A stretch of 64,000 nt of DNA from Bretschneidera sinensis. Lineage: Eukaryota; Streptophyta; Magnoliopsida; Brassicales; Akaniaceae. Each line of letters begins with the position of its first letter. Position 1 is the first letter of the stretch. The position numbers and the translations under genes were made by a program. Shown here piece by piece: positions 21,816-34,309 of this stretch. The stretch spans positions 58,105,501 through 58,169,500 of the forward strand of contig CM043702.1 of NCBI GenBank assembly GCA_023935145.1, written 5' to 3'. The notes beneath the pieces were generated by a model. That model searched no databases. It was not told where the DNA came from and saw only the letters and a list, made by a program, of their open reading frames with translations.

Positions 21816-23340
21816 TGATAATAGTATGCCTTACAAGCCAACAACATTTGATGTTATGGGATGTTACTTATAATTCATTTTATTCATTTATTGATAGGAA
21901 AATATTATTATTGGAATTTATATTATTTATCATGTTCATTACAAATTACTATATGTGCATTACATGATAAAGTCCATAGAATAAGAACAATGAAAATAAA
22001 CAGCATGATGAGATCATGCTAGTGAAATGTATTTCCTTAAGCTTTGTTCTTAAATGTTCATAATCATAGGATCACTAAGAAGGGCATTAGTGAATTCGGA
22101 TAGATTAGTACATACTATGTTTTCTCAAGGAGTTGAGGGTGATTAATCTCATAGTCATTAGTGTGTGAGACACTAAAATAACTTATGTAGGTGCGTGTTA
22201 AAGAACATATACTCTGAATTGACTCGACTAAGAAATTCATAATCGAAATTTTAATGGCTGTCAATAAGAGTTCTTACGTTGCGGTTGTAAAGTGATCCTT
22301 AAACTTGAGGCACCATGGATATCTCCATGCATAAATGGTCATACCCAATTCTAATCAGGGGTAATAAAAGGGTACTAATTGGGTATGACCATTTATGCAT
22401 GGAGATATATGAGTATACAATAAAGGGTCCATCACTCTTAGCAAGAGAGAGAGAATATCCTATGTGATTTGATTAAGTCATAGCTTGGAAATCACTTAGC
22501 CAAGGCGCGGTGGAAATTAGAAAGGAATTTCTAATTCACCATTTAAGTTAAGGGCTTGAGACCGAGATATATATGATTAAATAATTAAGGCTTAACAGTA
22601 AATCCATGCCTTAGGTTTATTTAGGGACATTGCATGATGGAAGGACTGAATTGTATTAAATTGTTAACAAAAAGGTTCACATTAATTCATATTGTTTGGG
22701 TAGTTATTACATACTGTTAGGTATCAATCATGATTTGTAGAAGCCCTTAAGAGAGAATCGATAGGAGTTTTAATTTAAATTAAAATTTAAAAGAGTTTTA
22801 ATTAATTAAATAGGATCCAATTGTTACTTAAAAGTTACGACCTACAACCAGCGCAATATTGAACCTAAAGGGTCAGACACAATTGGGCAATTGGAAGAAT
22901 AAGGGAAACTAATGAGCTAATATAGAGAATTCTAGGAATTAATTAAACTAAGGGTTTAATTATAGTTTTAAAAATCCTAGAGGTATTAAGAGTAAATGCT
23001 CTATATAAAGGTTCTATTTGATAGAAACCCTAACACAATTGTTGTGAGACTAAAAATCAAATTTATCTCTTTCTCTCTCCTAAAAGGCAGAAAACCTAAA
23101 GCTAGCACTCAAATAGGAATTTGACTAACCCTATATTCTTTCTTGTGTGGTGTTCGACATCCCAAAGAAGAAAATCCTCGTTCTTGATTTCTTATGTGGA
23201 TACGCTTAGAGGTCGAACGCTTGAACGACTCATGAATTCGTTTACAAAGGAACAACAAGAATCTCCATTAAAAAAAATACAAATCTCTGTCCTTGTATGG
23301 GAAAGATTAATTTGATTATTCATTCTAATAGATTCATAAA
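21816..23340 (+). repeat. copia A 3' LTR, interrupted by copia B
   Basis: Begins TGATAATAGTATGCC after the polypurine tract. It contains a perfect 32-bp inverted repeat (22319-22408) and a TATA-like CTCTATATAAAGG near 23000, which suits an LTR promoter followed by a transcribed leader. No matching LTR end is visible before copia B starts at 23341, so copia B probably inserted inside this LTR. The 5' LTR of copia A was not found. Confidence 0.6.
22319..22408. repeat. perfect 32-bp inverted repeat (hairpin)
   Basis: Arms 22319-22350 and 22377-22408 are exactly complementary over 32 bases (start ATATCTCCATGC), with a 26-base loop. The RNA of either strand would fold into a long uninterrupted stem. 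Confidence 0.95.
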
Positions 23341-24324
23341 TGTTGGTATTTGTCTAAGGTTTAAACATGGTTCAAAGATGGTTAAAGTCTAAACCAAGGT
23401 TGGAAGATTAAATTTCAGCATGTTAAAAGAGTGCACAAATATGTGTGCATCACTTTGGGTGTGTGTGCACACCTCTATTCAGCAAGGTAAAGGAGTGCGC
23501 ACAGCTGTGTGAAGGGCAGCATCAGTGTGTGCCGCACCACTCCTTCACCAGCACTGCACCACCCAGTAAGAAGGTAGTTTGATGGAGGGCAGCGCTGCAC
23601 CACTCCTTCACTAACGCCGCAGCATCCAACAAGTGGTGAAAAGGGTGCTTTGCCTAGCGCTGCAACGCCCCCTGTTCAGTGCTCAGCGCTAGGCACACTG
23701 ATGCACACATGGACAGCTTATTTAAGCCTCTTCTTAGGTGCATGGATGCAAGGTTAAAATGCAAAGCACAACTTATGATTGATGGAGGGCCATGGCTAAG
23801 TGGTCATCAAGATCTAAGGGTGGAGATTGACTCTCAAGATTGGACAAGAAGTTGGTGCACTATATAAAGGGTCACTTAGCTTCATTCTCAACATAAGTTT
23901 GTGACATACTTTGAGATCAATTGTAAAGAGTGACAAGACACAATACAAGAGAGAATTGTGTGAGAGTGCAAAGACACAAAACACAAGAGGGACTCATCGT
24001 AGAGAGGCTGGTTGTAAAGAAGAGAGAGTAGTATAGATAGAGAGCATTGTAATAGTTCTTATCATCTTCTTTCTTCTCTTCTTGGTTTCTTCAAGAACTT
24101 GAGGTTTCTTGAAGAGGGTTGCTGTAATTATAAAAAACCACTGATTTAGTGCAGAGAGTTCAGAGGAACTCATAGGGACGTAGGCTATTGCCGAACCTCG
24201 ATAACAAATCACTTGTCTTCTCTTCTTTCTTGCTTTCGATTCCTATATTCTTTCTACAAGTCATTCTAGACTTGGGTGTTTGGAAGATCACCACCTTGGC
24301 ATCTTGTCAAGTTGATTTCCAACA
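23341..24324 (+). repeat. copia B 5' LTR (984 bp)
   Basis: Starts TGTTGGTATTTGTC and ends TTGATTTCCAACA, with TGTTGG/CCAACA inverted ends. A TATA box TATATAAAGG lies at 23861. The U3 part (23440-23720) is rich in CG and GTGC compared with its surroundings. Its ends and R/U5 part match the copia C LTRs on the other strand. Confidence 0.9.
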
Positions 24325-24325
24325 G

Positions 24326-24359
24326 TGGTATCAGAGCTTGCACAACTGGGTATCAGAGC
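24326..24359 (+). promoter_or_regulatory. primer binding site with a second PBS-like copy
   Basis: TGGTATCAGAGC at 24326-24337 is complementary to initiator tRNA-Met and lies one base after the LTR. GGTATCAGAGC is repeated at 24349-24359. Copia C has the same arrangement with three diverged copies. Confidence 0.8.
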
Positions 24360-24562
24360 AAGAACAAGAAGGTTACGGAGTCAAGACTCCAAGAATCAAA
24401 GATCAACTTCTTGGGTGATTCAAGAACGGAGTAAAGATCAAGATCAGATCGTGTTCTTGAGGGTGATTCAAGAACAGTGTTAAGATCCATCTTCGATCAT
24501 GTTCTTGAGGTTGAAGAAAGTATTTTTGGGTATTTCATAAATCTGAGATCTTGTCCGCAAAG

Positions 24563-25430
24563 ATGGCTTCAAATTTCGTGGTTGAGAAATTTGATGGAAA
24601 GGAAGATTTTTCCTTATGGAAGCGGAAGATCAAGGCTGTTCTTATGCAACAGAAAGTGGACTTGGCTATTGGAGAAGATGATACTTTTCCAGCAAGTGTC
24701 ATGGAGGACCAACGGATTGAGATGAAGAAGATGGCTTACAACACCATTTTCTTGCATATGTTGGATAGTTTCACAAGGGAGTGTGGAGACTCGAAAGATC
24801 CGGCTATCATATGCAAGAAACTAGATGAGTTGTTTCTTATCAAAACTCTCCCTAACAAAATTTATCTTCTTAAAAGAATATTTGCTTTTAAAATGGATCC
24901 TAGTAAAGTGTTGTAAGATAATCTTGATGTCTTTAATAAACTAGTTCAAGATTTAGCTAGTTGTAGTATTAAATTCCCGGATGAACAATTGGCTGTCAAT
25001 TTGTTAAATTCTCTTCTTGATTGCTTTGATAATTTCATTAATACTATTGAGTATGGAAGGGATACTTTAACCAAGGAGATTGTGATCAATGCCATAAGGG
25101 CACATGAATTCAAAGCCAAAATGAAGGAGACATCAAGTGGAGATGGGTTGTTCGTAAGAGGAAGGCCAGCAACTCAGATGGTAGTAGCAACCATGGCAAC
25201 TACAGGGAGAAATCAAGAGGTAGAGGGCAAAGCCATGGGAGAGCACATTCCAAATCAAGATTTGGAAAGAGGTGCTTCTACTCCAACAAGGAGGGCCATT
25301 TCAAGAAAGATTACAAGAAGAAGATGTGGGATGAGAGAAGAAGCCATACCAACAATGGAGAGGCTTCGGTTGCCAAGGGAGAACAACAAGATGATGTTAT
25401 TGTTATATGCTCAAATGTGAGCAGGAGGTA
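24563..25430 (+). pseudogene. copia B gag, frameshifted
   Basis: Gag starts MASNFVVEKFDGKEDF at 24563, a good match to copia gag of the UBN2/DUF4219 type (WKRKIKAVLMQQ at residues 21-32). A stop interrupts at 24914 (KVL-stop-DNLD), the same frame continues to about 25175, then a one-base shift occurs. In the shifted frame a zinc knuckle reads CFYSNKEGHFKKDYK near 25270-25315: the second Cys is Ser and the last is Tyr, so zinc binding is lost. The upstream in-frame Met at 24551 is possible, but copia C begins at the position equal to 24563. Confidence 0.85.
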
Positions 25431-26580
25431 AGGCAATGAAAAATGGATTCTGGATTTCGGGTGCACTTATCACATGTGCCCTCACAAGGAATGGTTCAAG
25501 AATTTCAAGGATATCAATGATGGAAGGGCCTTCTTGGGGAATGACAATTCTTGCCAAGTGAGAGCGATTGGAGACATCCAATTGAGGATATTTGATGGAG
25601 TAATAAGGCTGTTACGAAATGTGAGGTATCTTTCAGATTTGAAGAGAAATTTGATCTCATTGGGGCAACTAGATTCCATGGGGTATACATGCAAAGTAGA
25701 GGGAGGAAAGATCAAGGTGGCCAAGGGATCTTTGGTAGTGATCAAGGCAGCAAGAAATGATGGACTCTATGAGATGATCGGAGAGGCAAAAATTAATGAT
25801 CAAGTAGTAAGCTTGATGGCTGAGATGGATAAGGCAGCTCTTTGGCACACTTGCTTGGGACATAAGAGCGAAAAGGGCCCGCAAGTTCTTAGCAAGGATG
25901 GTCTACGTGGAGGGGACAAGGTAGAGAAACTGGATTTCTGTGAGAGTTGCATTCTTTGGAAGCTACATGGGGTCAGCTTCAACACCGGAGTGCACAAGTC
26001 TAAGGGGATTCTTGACTACATTCATTCCGACCTTTGGGGACCAGCAAGAACATGAACACAAGGAGGTAACTTTTACTTTCTGTCTTTAATTGATGATTAT
26101 TCAAGAAGAGTGTGGGTTTATTTACTTAGAAATAAATCAGATGTCTTGGATAAATTTGTTGTGTGGAAGAAGTTGCTGGAAACTCAAACTGGTAAGGTAG
26201 TTAAGGCTTTACGAACCGATAATGGCTTAGAATTTTTCGATAAGGATTTTGATAAATTATGTGAATTAAATGGCATTCTAAGATATAGAACGGTTGTAAA
26301 AACACCTCAGCAAAATGGAGTTGCTGAAAGGATGAATAAAACCCTTATGGAAAAGGTTAGGTACACGTTAATAGGATCCAGTTTACCAAAATATTTTTGG
26401 GGAGAAGCTGTGGCTATAGCTGCATACTTGGTAAATAGATCATCCTCTAGAGCTTTAGAGCTCAAGACTCCTATAGAGATGTGGAGTGGGAAACCCCCTG
26501 AATTAAGCAACCTTAGGACTTTTGGGTGTGCTGCATATGCACATCAAAAGGAGAATAAACTTAGCCCAAACAAGAAGAGG
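25431..26580 (+). pseudogene. copia B protease and integrase, truncated
   Basis: The protease active site reads WILDFGCTYHMCPH near 25444-25485. The usual D-S-G is D-F-G, so it is probably inactive. The GAG-pre-integrase zinc site (LWHTCLGHKS...CESC) lies near 25838-25950. Integrase follows in two open stretches split by a stop at 26053, with all three acidic residues readable: HSDLWGP, RTDNGLEF and NGVAERMN. The last recognisable phrase is AYAHQKENKLSPNKKR near 26535-26580, after which unrelated DNA begins. RT, RNase H and 3' LTR are missing, so the right part was deleted or moved. Confidence 0.85.
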
Positions 26581-28164
26581 TTGATGCAGCAAGTCATAAT
26601 GTGTTATTTATACACAACATGCAATAACAAGTAAGAATGTAGTGGGTTTAATTTTAGTTAGGCCTTAAGCCCTAAGTAAATAATACAAGACAGGTGGGCT
26701 TCTATAGCCATAGTCATTCTTACTCAAATCTATTCCTCTTAGACCTAAAAACCTAAAAGGAGCCATCTTTAAACCTTCTTGTTATCAATTAAATTCAATA
26801 GCAATGAATAATCATGAAGGCAAGTAGTAAAGAGCTAACCGATTTTCACTTTACACTGCCAATACATCGCATTTAGCCACCAAAGAGAAAACAACTTTTC
26901 AATTCACATTGAAACCACAACCATTGATGATAGCATAAGAGAAAGTAATTAACAACAATGATACAAACAACCATAATCTATGAAGAAAGGAGAAAAATCA
27001 TTTCAAGCACACATTGATAGAAAAGGTATTACATACTAGTACTTGGCAACATACGTATAGCATTAAATTAATCCAAGTCAAAGTAGGTCATTGACTTGAC
27101 CTCAAATGACCACTGGTAGTAATAATAATTGACTAATCAAAACAACAACAATTCATTTCCAAGGTAAAAACTGAGATTAAAAGGAGTAGGTAACAAATTC
27201 CACAAAATCATGTAAGGCAACCAGAAGACAGTTTTTTAAATAAAGTGTTGGGCTTGGACTAATTGCCATTTTTATCTTGCAATTGTGGCAGGTTTCTTTT
27301 AAAAACAAAGTATGAAAACAACTCTGAAAACACCAAAATTTACAACAAAACTATTGTTAAAGGTTATGTGCAGTATCTAGGAATCCAATATGTAGTATTC
27401 ATTCATACAAACCAGTAGTAAATTTATGATAATTTAATGCTAAAATCTTTTGTTTTAGTTCCTAAAAAAAGCTGAAAATCTTCATGGCTAGTTTCCTTCT
27501 ATACTAAATTGTTTAGCATTAATCAGTATGTATAAGTTAAATCTCAATTGGTTTCTAATGTTTATTTCTTAAGAAAGCACCTAATTGCCTAGTTCTCAAA
27601 TCATGGCTTAAAGGGCATTGTGTACACTAAGTTGGTAAGAATTCTTACTGAGAAAAAAGAAAATGGTAACATACCTTGTGGTCCATCTAACATAAAAAAA
27701 AAAAAGGAATTCTCCAATTCTAGTCTATGCGTGCAGCAGCCCTTACTGGAAAGAATTGATATATATATATACCTTTTAAAAAAATTTAGTTTGTCTTGTT
27801 ACCTTGTACGGATATATTCCATTGAATCTTCAATGTTGTTTTAAGACAATGATTGACTCCCCGCAGAATTTAAAATGCTAACTAATGTCCATGATCAAGC
27901 CCTTTTTGAATCACACAAAACATACAAAATTAGATATTTAGATAGAAAATGCAAATCTACACAGAAACTTAGAGACAAATTGGATAGAACAATGACTGTT
28001 AATGAATTAGTATAATAACATCTGCATAAACTATTGCAAAGTACAAGAAACTCAATTAAACAACAAAGAGTTGAAATCATATACCGAAACAAATCAGTGA
28101 AAACTATCTAATACTACATCATTTCATCCTTAAATCGAACCAAAAAAGGATACAAATTGATACA
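26581..28164. other. non-coding stretch between copia B and the CACTA gene
   Basis: No protein domain or RNA gene was recognised. It is AT-rich with a short (TA)n near 27760 and an A run near 27696. By position it could be the 3' part of the CACTA element, but no CACTACAA terminal sequence was found at its left border. Confidence 0.45.
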
Positions 28165-29250
28165 TTAAAGATTAGTATCTTCATTAATATCCATCATAGC
28201 CCAATTTGTGATACAATCTAATTGATTATCTACCACTACATTAGAAGGCATGCATTGATTATAAGTATCATCATCATCTTCTTACGTTTTTGCCCCATAT
28301 CATATAGGTCAATTGGCTTTGTGATCACAACATGATGTCATTTCTTTCTTGTTGGGTCTTGCACATAAAACACTTGTTTCGCTTGAGATGAAATAATGAA
28401 TGGGTCATCCTTCAATAACTGACCAGTGTGTATGAACCTTGAGAAGTTCATGAGAATGCACCTATTTGCATCTTTCTGCAACCTCTAGGTGAATTAATAT
28501 CCACCAATCACAACGAAACAACAGAATCTTAAACATCCCATAATAATCCAACTCGATGATATCTTTGAACACACCATAGTAGGTTTGATCATCAACTTCC
28601 ACCATTACTCATGGATTTTGAGATCGTCTAAACTTCTAATGATCCTTTGTGTGGAATTTAAACCCATTGATGTTGAATCCATTAAATCTCCAAACACAAT
28701 TACTTGGGCTTTGAGTAAAAGCAATTATTTCATCTGAAAAGTTGTTATCCACCATATGTGGCACCTATATATATTCGAACAATTAATATAAGACAACAAC
28801 TCTCAATGTTTTATTAAACTAGCTTATACTATTCAAAGACAATTGATGCTATGCCTAACTTGTCTTATAAGCCACCGGAGAAATTTCTCAACAAACCTTT
28901 TATGTTCAAGACTTTGTATTGGATGATTGGAACGGTTGGCTAGTCTTTGAGCAACCAAAAATTTGCTACAAAAATCGATATTATCAAACTGTTAGCCTGA
29001 CAAGGATAACAAAACATAACTGTTAAATTTAACCACAAGACCAATGTCCTTTATTAATACTAAACTACGAAATTCGAAAATTTTATCATTATGAAGTAAC
29101 ACATTGCGATATGCTCAAGCAAATGATATGTCATCAAGCTCAACACTTTCGACCTTTCTCATAACTCGTCCACCTGAGGAAAACATGTACTCATCTGCAT
29201 TATCTACATTATCATTGTTCTTTTGGGGGTGGTTGAATTTTCTCTCTACA
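28165..29250 (-). pseudogene. CACTA TNP2 transposase, C-terminal part
   Basis: Read on the minus strand with frame changes this stretch carries the DUF4216 domain of TNP2-type proteins: VWRFNGFNINGFKFHTKDH near 28690-28640, then NFSRFIHTGQLLKDDPFI and SSQAKQVFYVQDPTRKK near 28455-28345. The chain ends DINEDTNL and a stop at 28165. Several stops lie between these phrases. It is the C-terminal half of the transposase whose N-terminal half lies at 31603-34309. A solo LTR split the gene. TNP2 proteins bind and cut the ends of CACTA (En/Spm) elements. Confidence 0.82.
29246..29250. repeat. target-site duplication CTACA of the solo LTR, left copy
   Basis: CTACA at 29246-29250 is repeated at 31603-31607, directly outside the TGTAA...TTACA ends of the solo LTR. 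Confidence 0.9.
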
Positions 29251-29798
29251 TGTAACGACCCATCCCAGGTTGGCCACCCCTAGACGGTGTCATCACATTT
29301 TGAAAATCTAAGCACGACACATATATGCAACAATAAATATAATGCTACCAGATTTTTTTTTTTATTTTTTTTATCCTTTAACAGGAGAGGTAAACAAATC
29401 TGATATTCACTTAAACATAAAATACATGAATGCATGAATGTTTACGATAAAATTTTTACAAGTCTTTAACTCGATTGTCTGAGGATATTAACACGTACTT
29501 GGCTTACAGAAAAAGATCTCGACTGATTCTCAACCCACCAGACTATTTATCTTGACTGCTACCTGAAATTATTGAACAGTGAAGAGTGAGCTTCACAAGC
29601 TCAGCGAATTAAATTTACTGAAAGTATTCCAAATTCTATCAATAATCCTTTAATATTAAAATTTATTTTTCGCATAACCTAATGACAACTTTCTACTATT
29701 AATTTCTTCTTTTCAATCATTGGTTCGTCTTAAGACTACCAATTATTTCCTAATTACCTCATAACGAGGTTCATATAAAAAAAGTCCATCATTTAGAT

Positions 29799-30060
29799 AA
29801 GTCTTATCACTGTCTTTTTATATGAAACTCAACCTTCTATAATTAAATTCACAAAAAGTATCACATCTCAGCATCTCAAAAATCTCATCATTGTAGCTGT
29901 CTCTTTTTATGAGACCCAGCCATCTATAATTTAATTCACAATTAATATACCACAACTCAGTATCTCACACATCTCATCATTATAGTTGTCTCTTTTTATG
30001 AGACCCAGCCATCTATAATTTAATTCACAATTAATATACCACATCTCAGCATTTCAAATA
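29799..30060 (-). repeat. tandem repeat of about 89 bp, three copies, in the solo LTR
   Basis: CATCATTGTAGCTGTCTC at 29886 and CATCATTATAGTTGTCTC at 29975 begin two nearly equal units (offset 89). A more diverged third unit begins near 29799. Confidence 0.75.
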
Positions 30061-30136
30061 ATGCAACGATAATTAAAACAGATATAGATGCATGAATGAT
30101 TATGATGGGAATGTCTTCCCACCTGTCGACAGGTTA

Positions 30137-30385
30137 TTATTATCTTAGACTGGCTGCCCTCCCGGTTCTTTTATTCTCATCAGACCGACTGCCTTCCCGG
30201 TTAATTCCAGCATATACCGACTGTCACGGTTTTCACTTTTCATCCCAGCATATACCGGCTGTCATGGTTTTCACTTTTCATCCCAGCATATACCGGCTGT
30301 CACGGTTTTTATTTTTTATCCCAGCATATATCGGCTGTCACGGTTATTTCATTAGACCGACTGCCTTCCCGGTTCTTTCGGTTAT
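30137..30385 (-). repeat. minisatellite in the solo LTR related to the Tekay array
   Basis: Outer units carry CTGCCTTCCCGGTTC (reverse of GAACCGGGAAGGCAG). Inner units of about 38 bp carry CCAGCATATACCGGCTGTCA at about 30208, 30245, 30283 and 30320. The plus-strand open frame here is a translation of the repeat, not a gene. Confidence 0.8.
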
Positions 30386-31602
30386 ATTATTTAATGCATA
30401 TGTGCATGAACAATGATATGAAACAGTAATATAAACAGAAATATAAAAACAATATAAAGATTCAAGCCACTTAATTTGGCTATCCTAATTATCCACAAGA
30501 TTCTTCTCTTCCCAAATCACATCAAATAATCCATTAAAGTCTGTCTAGATCCACTAAATTTCATCTCAAATTGTCCATCAGAATTTGTCAAGATCCACTA
30601 AAATTCATCTTAAATCATCTATAAAAATTTAGCAAGATCCACTAAAATTCATCTCGTCATAATTCGTGTTAAAACATCGGTATGTCTCATCAATAATTTA
30701 TTTATTGCTTTTATTTTCAAGTCAACTTATAAATTCCAAAATATTATTACTCACCGAGAAATATTTCTACATATCCAAATTTTCTATCATTCCCATAAAT
30801 CACTTTTTCATCTATCATCCAAACATACTTAAATAATTAAATTTAAGATTATCACTAAAATAATTGATTTTTCATTTAGACTACTTAAAGTAAATCCAAC
30901 TCACCACGTAGCACTTTAAAGCCACTCGTGGGCCACCTCTTTGCCTTTCCCGATCTTTCTCAAATTTTCTCCCGATTGTTGACTACCAACACCTGATATA
31001 ATATTGGAATTTAAATTTTTTATTATTTTTTCTTTTCTCCATAAACTACACAGTTTGAAAATTTTCTATTTTAACCTCCTGAAACTTTCATAAATGATAA
31101 AATAACATTACCTTATTACCTTATGCTATTTTGATAGCTTCCCGAAATATTTTTGAAAATACCCTCAAAATTTTGTTCCTTCCACCTTTCTTTAAACTCC
31201 CAAGTGTTTTAAGAACACAAATGAATTATTTGAAACTATAGGAAAATTTCTTCGTGTAATTACACGAACCAATTTCCCATATTTATAGGGGAGCTCGGCT
31301 GAAAATCAGCAGCCCCCCCTCCCTCTTCCCCAAGTCTTCCATAAGATAACATCATCATTATGTTTTGTTCTCCACTTCCCCACTAAACAATAAAAACCAA
31401 TATATAAATCAATCCACTTGGAATTGTTCTCTCGGTGGCAGTAGGTATGCTGCCCCGAGTTACTGTTTCAAGTTTGATTTTTTTTTTTTTTACTTTTCAA
31501 CCTTGGTCTCCAGAAATCTTCATTCAACCATTCAAGGATTTAACACTTTGTCATATTGATAAAAATATACACTTACCCAACTTTTAAAATACGGATATTA
31601 CA

Positions 31603-34309
31603 CTACACCATTAAAGTATTGTGAACACTATGTTAGACACTCTTTTCTGTTGTACCCTTTAGTGATTGAGCCCTTGGGTCGAGTTCTATTACGTACATAA
31701 AATTTCAAGCGCACTAAATACCTTGCAAAGCCAAAAAAATTAAAGGAAAATTTAGTAGCTATTAAAATATAAATTAAGTATTTACAATTGAGATTTGAAC
31801 ATCTTACCTCTCAACACGATACATCCACCTATAAAGTACGAGATCACAAAGTCTAGCCTCTGAGGCTAAGTGAATTATTAGATGAACTATAATGGTAAAA
31901 AAAAAAAACTAAGAGGAAATATTTTGTCCATGTGACAAATTGTCAATCAACACAGGACTCCAATCTGTCAAGCTCTTGGGGATTAAGAGCTTTAGAGCAT
32001 AAAGCTTTGAAAATGATGATAACTCAGAAAGAACTACTACAATATGTATAGGAAAATATGCTCTCTAAGGCAATAGGAAGGATATCTTGTATCAATATGT
32101 GACCATCATGACTCTTTAAGTTTGAAAGCTTACGTTCCTTTATGTTGATGCATCTTTAGATGTTTGATGCATACCCATTAGTAACTTCAAGATTTACCGA
32201 AATTGTCCTTTTTTTTCGCAGACATAATGTAACGTATTGGAGGTGAGTGATCTTTCCATTAGGAAGAACACCTAGATGGAGATCCTTTTTAATACCAATT
32301 TCTTTAAGATCACGACGTGCCCTTTTATTATCTTTAGTCTTACCATCAATATTCAATATTGTTCCAATCAAATTATCATATAAATTCTTCTTTATATGCA
32401 TCACATCTAGATTATGAAGAAGAAGATCATTTTTCCAATAAGGTAAATAAAAAGTGATTCTTCTTTCCATAAAGTTTGTATAACTCCCTCATTTGTTGTG
32501 TTATCCTCATTATCAACATTTTTCGAGGAAATCATCTACATTTTCAAAACGATTATGGTGATCCGTGTTGTCAACTTCATCCACTAGTACTTGCCCCGTA
32601 GAGGTACCAACATCCTATCTTGCCCTCTTCTTAGAAGGCTTAGAGGTTTTACCATAGATATAGTTTCCATCCTCTAGTTGACTTAAAACTTTGTGTCCAG
32701 ATAGTAGAATAAGCACATATCCCAACTTTATGGTGCCATCAAATTGATCATTTTGAAAATGAAAATGATGGTTTTCTTCTAACCATTGACGATGACCCAC
32801 ATAACATAACTTTCCTCCGTACTTTAACCATATAGAATGCTTAGAGTCCCCGCAATAAAGACAAGCAACATGCCCCTTGGTGCTCCAATCAGATAAGTTC
32901 GCATAAGTAAGAAAATCGTTAATAGTCCAAAGAAGAGAAGTAAACAACTTAAAGCTTTGATTGTTGGATGCATCAATCGCGTTGACACCATCCCACAATT
33001 GTTTAAGCTCTTCCATTAGTGGCTGCAAAAAGTTATCAATACCATTACCAAGGCCTTTTTCATTGGGAATGATCATTGAAAGAATAAACAAGGCTTGCTT
33101 CATGCAAATCCATGGTGGAAAGTTATATGGGATCAAAAGAACGGGCCAAGTGCTATAAGTGGAACTCATTGTTCGAAAAGCATTGAACCCATCACTAACT
33201 AGGTTAAGCTTAACACTACAAGGATTAGTTGCAAAATTTGGATACAAAGCATCAAATTATTTCCAAGGTAATCCATCTGCCGGGTGTCTCAAAATTCCAT
33301 CACTTGTTCACTCCTTATAATGCCATCTCATCAAGGATGTTGTTTTAGATGACATGTATCCTCTTCAACTTCAGTATTAGAGGAAAATAACGCAATAGTT
33401 TAGCCAGTTTTTTCTTTTGAGATGGAGAATCCCTCTCATTCAATGGATCTCCCTCATCAACATTATTTTTAATCCACCGTGGCATACTACACACATGACA
33501 AAATTCTTCATTCACATTCTCATCCCAATACAATGTGAAATCATTAGGACAAGCATGAATATTCTCATAGTCTAGACCCAATCCTTTGATAAGCTTCTTG
33601 ACTTTATAATAATTTGGTATGGCATTGGGGTGCACATCGGAAACACCATGTCGATAAGCTTGAGCAACATAGTAACAGGTTTACCAGACCACCCATTCAA
33701 ATATTTGATGTGTAATAGGTATAACATAAAAAATAACTTTATGAAATTCTGACAACCCGGAGAAAATTCATGACCATAATCTTTCATCAAATTGTGATAC
33801 TGAATCGTCTCATTAATAGAAAAATGAACTGGTTGCTCGACATGTAAACGCTCACCACAACCATTGACCTCAAACACCCCGTAGGCTTGTTGCTCTTCAC
33901 TATGCTCATTTGAAGATCCCACTTCATTTCCTTCACTTAATGGTTCATTGTTTTGGTTTGCACAAGTAACCTCGAAGGCACCTCAAAGCAAACCCAACAT
34001 GTCATTTCGTCCAATGAAGCTAGTTGGAACACTAGTGGGTTCTAAACTAAAGGGGGAGTAGTGTATATAAGAGACTTTCTCCCTATAAAAACCCCACTTG
34101 GTGTAATCTGGACTAAAGTCATTATACAGCAAATGCTCCTAAACAATTACTAGTTCGAATGAAGAACAATTGCCATATCTCAGACCTGGACACACAATAC
34201 TACCACTACCACTACCATAAGTTTTCTCACACGCAAATATAATACAGTTCGCAACCCCATCCATAGAAGCTTTACTCGACCTCGGTTTATCTATCCAACT
34301 TTTATCCAT
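31603..34309 (-). pseudogene. CACTA TNP2 transposase, N-terminal and catalytic part
   Basis: The protein starts MDKSWIDKPRSSKASMDGV at 34309 and resembles the transposase-associated N-terminal domain of TNP2. The Transposase_21 core follows: LGLDYENIHACPNDFTLYW, CSMPRW and LRYFPL at 33570-33370, then FNAFRTMSSTYSTWPVLL (about 33190-33135), KGHVACLYC and HRQWLEENHHF (32880-32770), and LDVMHIKKNLYDNLIGT (32410-32360). A DUF4218-like part with KSHDGHILIQDILPIAL lies near 32120-32070. Stops, frame changes and gaps are scattered through it, so the gene is dead. The stretch 31608-31880 shows no domain and may be an intron. The continuation lies beyond the solo LTR at 28165-29250. Confidence 0.85.

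Larger units (their letters stand above)
29251..31602 (-). repeat. solo gypsy LTR, Tekay-like (2352 bp)
   Basis: On the plus strand it starts TGTAACGACCCATCCC and ends ACGGATATTACA. On the minus strand this is TGTAATATCCG...GGGTCGTTACA, the same ends as the Tekay-like element at 4696. Flanking CTACA repeats show that the LTR alone remains after insertion, most simply by recombination between the two LTRs of a full element. It differs from the element at 4696 in length and most of its body but shares the ACCGGGAAGGCAG-type minisatellite, so it is a related subfamily. It lies inside the CACTA transposase gene and is younger than it. Confidence 0.9.
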
